Assembly (NCBI GenBank): GCA_964610505.1
Contig: CAZSXU010000003.1
Coordinates: forward strand, 100,314-164,313
Direction: 5' to 3'
Source of the DNA: CAZSXU01 sp964610505
GTDB lineage: Bacteria; Arandabacterota; Arandabacteria; JAGLYR01
Length of the DNA: 64,000 bases
The translations under genes and the position numbers were made by a program. Under the pieces are notes generated by a model, which was given only the letters and a program-made list of their open reading frames with translations, was not told the DNA's origin and did no database searches. Below, piece after piece: positions 60,858-64,000 of this stretch; within the stretch, counting starts at the first letter, position 1; each line of letters starts with the position of its first letter.

Positions 60858-62869
60858 AAACCGCCGCCGCCAGGCCCGAGCAGGACATCCGTGCGGCCAT
60901 TCACCGATGGGCCCGAACGTTGTTCGAGGCGGCAGCCGCGTTCGCCGATTCTCCGCCGGACCTCAGCCTGGCCGTGATCACCACGATTCTGGGTTGGCGA
61001 ATCCTCGCCGAACGATCTCCCCGGTCGCTCCGGGTGGGAGATATCCGCGGCGTTGGGGATCTGCTCGCCATGGCGGAGAATCTGGATGGCGACCTTGCGG
61101 CGGATTTGCGGGGCGCCTCCGGAACCGAAACACCGGCGTCCTTTGACGGGCGTGTTGCGGACGTGTGGAGACAGACCGGCGATTGCTCGCTCTCCCCGTC
61201 CCGACTGGACATTCTCGGAATCGCCTACCAATCCATACTGGCTTGTTCGGATGCGGCCTCGGGGCACAGATCCCGGAAACTGGGCGGTGTCTTCTACACT
61301 CCGCCGGAGGTCGTCGAGATGATCGTTCGACTCACGCTGGCGACGGGACGGGGATCCGTAGAAGCGCCCACGGTTCTGGATCCGGCGTGTGGTTCGGGTG
61401 CCTTCCTCCTGGGAGCTTACGCGCAACTCGCCCGCCGGGGGGCGGCGCTTGCCGCGAATGAGAGAGCCGGTCTGATCAAGGCTTCGATCTTCGGAATCGA
61501 CGCCGATCCACGAGCGGCCCGGCTCGCGCGGATCAACTTGAAGCTCGCGGCGCGGGCGGCCCGGGAACGGTCGCGGCTCCGCGGCCTGGAGGACATTGTC
61601 TCCCGGCGGATTATCACGGGATCGTCGCTGGACGAGCCGGGACGCACTCGCCCGGTTCCCTCGGCCGTCGAGCGGTCGTTTCCGGAGGTGATGAACCGCG
61701 GTGGGTTTGACGTCGTCATCGGCAATCCTCCTTACGTGAAGAACAAGGATCTCGACCCAAAGCGGAAGCGGCTCTGGAGAAAAGTCTATGGATGTGCGCG
61801 TGGACAGTACGACCTGATGGTGCTGTTCTTGGAAAAGGGGATGGAAGTCTTGAGACCGGGTGGGCGGATGGGGTTCCTGGTCTCCAACAAGTTCATGACG
61901 GCCGACTACGGGAGGGCGATCAGAGATCGGATCCTAAGCACATGCCGCATCGAGGAAATCGTCGACCTCTCGGGGGCGGGCGTGTTCCGAGGAACGGCCA
62001 TCTACCCGTCGATTCTCGTCGTTCGCAAGACGGTCTCGTCGGGCAGGCCGCGGGGAAGCGTATTGCTACGGGACGGGGTGGTGGATCTTGCAAGACGGAG
62101 TGGAGGGAATCGGATCCCGCAGTCGTTCTTCTACGAGCGGCCGGGGAGGATTCTGACCACCTCGATCACTCGACCCCTCGTCCGGTTGCTGGAGAAGATC
62201 GAGACACGATCAACCCCGCTCGGCGGCATCGCGGTCGTGGAATGCGGGCTCGCGACGGCGGGGATGGGACGCTCGCTTCTCACCGGCGAGGAAGCTGCCC
62301 GGAGCGAGGATGCCGAGTCTCTCCATCGCTTCATCCGGGTGGAGAACATCCGGCCGTACGAGGTCCGTTGGAGTGATCGCTGGATCCGTCTGGACCCACG
62401 ACGCCATTCGGCGGATCGCCTGCGCGACTTTCGGAGGAGAAAGGTGGTAATCCCGGGAGTTCGCCCGAGCCTCCAGGCCGCCTACGACGCTCGCGGCTAC
62501 GCCCTGGGCCGCGTGTACTACCTCACCGATTCGAAAATGGATCACCGCCTTCTCCTGGCGTTCCTCAACTCGTCCGTTCTGGGCAGGTACTACGGTGCGC
62601 TTTTCGGTGCGGTCCGCATGGCGGGCGGTTTCCTGAGATTCAACGGTCCCCATCTGCGAGCACTGCCGATTCCGAATGACCTTCCGGACGGGACACGGAA
62701 CCGCATTCTGGATCTCGTGGCGGAAAGACTGCGACTCGGACGAACCGCGTCCCCGTCACGGAAGACCCGCGCCACCATCGCCCGGTTGGAAACCGACATC
62801 GACGGGCGAGTCTGTGATCTCTACCGCCTCACGAAGACCGAGCGATCCGTCATTGCTGCGTCTGGATAG
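60854..62869 (+). CDS. Eco57I/TaqI-like N6-adenine DNA methyltransferase
   Basis: 671 residues from ATG 60854, overlapping the phosphatase stop. N-terminal helical part, then GGVFYTPPEVVEMIV, SAM motif I D176-P-A-C-G-S-G (DPACGSGAFLL), and the target-adenine motif N291-P-P-Y294 in FDVVIGNPPYVKNKDL. The C-terminal half (~400-650) is a TaqI-type specificity domain (FIRVENIRPYEV, RHSADRLRDFRRRKVVIPG, LLLAFLNSSVLG). No nuclease motif is present and no restriction gene adjoins it, so it is either an orphan modification enzyme or a type IIG relic whose nuclease was lost. Not named, since specificity is unknown. Confidence 0.88.
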   Translation: MKTAAARPEQDIRAAIHRWARTLFEAAAAFADSPPDLSLAVITTILGWRILAERSPRSLRVGDIRGVGDLLAMAENLDGDLAADLRGASGTETPASFDGRVADVWRQTGDCSLSPSRLDILGIAYQSILACSDAASGHRSRKLGGVFYTPPEVVEMIVRLTLATGRGSVEAPTVLDPACGSGAFLLGAYAQLARRGAALAANERAGLIKASIFGIDADPRAARLARINLKLAARAARERSRLRGLEDIVSRRIITGSSLDEPGRTRPVPSAVERSFPEVMNRGGFDVVIGNPPYVKNKDLDPKRKRLWRKVYGCARGQYDLMVLFLEKGMEVLRPGGRMGFLVSNKFMTADYGRAIRDRILSTCRIEEIVDLSGAGVFRGTAIYPSILVVRKTVSSGRPRGSVLLRDGVVDLARRSGGNRIPQSFFYERPGRILTTSITRPLVRLLEKIETRSTPLGGIAVVECGLATAGMGRSLLTGEEAARSEDAESLHRFIRVENIRPYEVRWSDRWIRLDPRRHSADRLRDFRRRKVVIPGVRPSLQAAYDARGYALGRVYYLTDSKMDHRLLLAFLNSSVLGRYYGALFGAVRMAGGFLRFNGPHLRALPIPNDLPDGTRNRILDLVAERLRLGRTASPSRKTRATIARLETDIDGRVCDLYRLTKTERSVIAASG

Positions 62870-62906
62870 AACGGGTCAATAGGGATTGAGACCGCCGCCC
62901 GCCGGG

Positions 62907-62935
62907 TTGACAACGAGCGCGAGTGTGCCTAGACT
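62907..62935 (+). promoter_or_regulatory. Probable promoter for the DUF3078 gene
   Basis: TTGACA (62907-62912), 17-bp spacer, TAGACT (62930-62935), 67 bases before the GTG start. Confidence 0.6.
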
Positions 62936-63001
62936 TCTGCCGGGGAAGATGGGCCGGCGAAGAATGACCCACGGCGAACGCGAACACAGGAGGGCAGGAC
63001 A

Positions 63002-63871
63002 GTGAAGAAGATCATCCTCTCGGCCGTTGTGATTGCAGCGATGTCGTCCGGCGCTGCGGCCGAGGAACCCGAAGGGTGGAAGTCATTTGCCAAGACGGGA
63101 CTGGCGCTCTCCCAGACGAGCCTGAGCGACAACTGGAGCGGAAGCGAGACGGGCTCGATCGCGTGGACGTGGACGTTTCTGGGCGAGGCGGAAAAACGGG
63201 TGCATCCGAAGGCGCTGTGGTCCAACACGCTGAACATGGCCTTCGGCCAGACACATCAGTACGACACGCCTACGGAACGTTGGCAGAAGCCGATCAAGTC
63301 GACCGACAAGATCCGTTTGGACACCGTCGTCCGCGTGATTCTGGGAGGATGGGTGGATCCCTACGTCGCGGGGTATTTCAAGTCCCAATTCTACGACGAG
63401 ATGGAGGGATCCGATAACAAACCTCGTTTGAATCCGGCGGTCATTTCCGAGTCCGCGGGGCTGGCGCATGCGTTTCTGGAGGAAGAGGGGAAGAATCTGG
63501 TCACCCGGGCCGGATTCGGTTTACGTCAGAACCGAAACGCCTTTGCGTCGGGCAAGGAATGGACCCACGACGGCGGCCTCGAATGGGTGACGGACTGGCG
63601 GTTCGCCGGAGTTGAAGAGAAGACCGTCTACCTCAGTAAGCTGACGGTCTACAAGGCGCTCTTCTTCTCGGAATCCGACACGGTGGAAGGGACTCCGCAA
63701 GAGGATGACTGGAAGTCGCCCGACGTCGACTGGGAAAACACCTTCACAAACAAGCTGACCGAATGGCTCTCACTCGACATTTACTTCCAGTGGGTGTACG
63801 ACAAGCAGCAGAGCAAGACGGGACAGTACAAGCAGACCCTCGGCGTGGGACTCGTGTATCAGTTCCTGTAA
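63002..63871 (+). CDS. DUF3078 predicted outer-membrane protein
   Basis: 289 residues from GTG 63002 behind AGGAGGG. Signal peptide (MKKIILSAVVIAAMSSGAAA, cleaved near 20), then amphipathic strands with aromatic girdles ending KQTLGVGLVYQFL, the C-terminal Phe-type end of beta-barrels. GWKSFAKTGLALSQTSLSDN, WSGSETGSIAWTWTF and DKIRLDTVVRVILGG are typical of DUF3078, a Bacteroidetes/FCB family with unknown cargo. Likely an outer-membrane barrel. Confidence 0.85.
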   Translation: MKKIILSAVVIAAMSSGAAAEEPEGWKSFAKTGLALSQTSLSDNWSGSETGSIAWTWTFLGEAEKRVHPKALWSNTLNMAFGQTHQYDTPTERWQKPIKSTDKIRLDTVVRVILGGWVDPYVAGYFKSQFYDEMEGSDNKPRLNPAVISESAGLAHAFLEEEGKNLVTRAGFGLRQNRNAFASGKEWTHDGGLEWVTDWRFAGVEEKTVYLSKLTVYKALFFSESDTVEGTPQEDDWKSPDVDWENTFTNKLTEWLSLDIYFQWVYDKQQSKTGQYKQTLGVGLVYQFL

Positions 63872-63881
63872 TCGGTCGCGC

Positions 63882-63928
63882 GGGCCGGCTTTCGCATCTC
63901 TCGCATGGGCCTTCGCCGCGGCCGGCCC
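63882..63928 (+). terminator. Possible terminator hairpin after the DUF3078 gene
   Basis: GGGCCGGC and GCCGGCCC (perfect 8-bp arms) around a 31-base loop, 10 bases after the stop. The right arm lies in the dispersed repeat described below. Confidence 0.4.
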
Positions 63929-63975
63929 TGGGTATGGGTTATCGTCTCTCACCTTTCACCTCTCGCCTCTCTGCT
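63905..63975. repeat. Second copy of the 7.0-kb repeat element
   Basis: GGCCCTGGG, TGGGTT, TC, CTCTCA and CTTTC occur in the same order and spacing as at 7058-7107, including the heptad phase (CACCTTT CACCTCT CGCCTCT). It follows the DUF3078 gene as the other follows the protease gene. Confidence 0.75.
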
Positions 63976-64000
63976 TGATCTGGCAAGGGGGCGAAGAATG

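Overview
The window is about 64 kb of GC-rich bacterial chromosome from an uncultured, Gram-negative-type bacterium, most likely an FCB-superphylum candidate phylum (Eisenbacteria, Krumholzibacteriota or Latescibacteria-like). This rests on C-terminal PNPFNP-type secretion tails on two proteins, a gingipain-family protease with FG-GAP repeats, an mDAP-type murein cluster, a DUF2723 membrane protein and a DUF3078 predicted beta-barrel. The exact phylum cannot be fixed by eye. One run of 100 Ns (24461-24560) marks a scaffold gap inside a repeat array.

Layout. 0-7 kb: secreted or surface proteins (a truncated PNPFNP-tailed protein, a TPR lipoprotein, and a 1680-residue C25 protease behind a near-consensus promoter). 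7.5-24 kb: a complete, tightly overlapping division and cell-wall operon mraZ-rsmH-ftsL-ftsI-murE-murF-mraY-murD-ftsW-murG-murC-ftsQ-ftsA-ftsZ, preceded by a textbook MraZ operator. 24-31.5 kb: rpmB on the minus strand, a 37-bp tandem array with the gap, an HD-domain protein, the NfeD/SPFH membrane pair, a TPR protein, a UbiA prenyltransferase, uppP and a DNPH1-like nucleotide hydrolase. 31.5-38 kb: a large exported TPR protein and uvrA. 38-48 kb: glycine cleavage genes gcvT-gcvH-gcvPA-gcvPB, then an 89-residue hydrophobic protein, a MutL/GlmL-type ASKHA ATPase, an uncharacterised beta-rich protein and a fused ADP-forming acyl-CoA synthetase. 48-52 kb: a decayed CopG/BrnA-like antitoxin, an AT-rich regulatory patch, hsp20 and dnaK. 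52-63.9 kb: DUF2723-TPR protein, thioredoxin, an AlaX-type editing protein, a DUF362 ferredoxin, a class V aminotransferase, an M24 peptidase, a GAF-SpoIIE phosphatase, an Eco57I-like DNA methyltransferase and a DUF3078 protein.

Functionally, the dcw genes make lipid II and the divisome, and uppP nearby recycles its carrier lipid. The 38-48 kb block joins glycine oxidation with acyl-CoA-driven ATP formation and suggests amino-acid fermentation; the GlmL-type module within it is the best candidate for an undescribed system, since its mutase partner is absent.

The intergenic regions carry an unusual set of short-period repeats. There are seven-base-phased tracts (7079-7260, 30906-30940, 41311-41338, 44948-44974, 63946-63975) and nine-base-phased tracts built on ATCTGTGAA (29855-29871, 30044-30063, 35417-35445, 44988-45006, 48377-48400). 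There are also short direct duplications placed at gene starts. Several tracts sit exactly at a stop codon or just upstream of a start.
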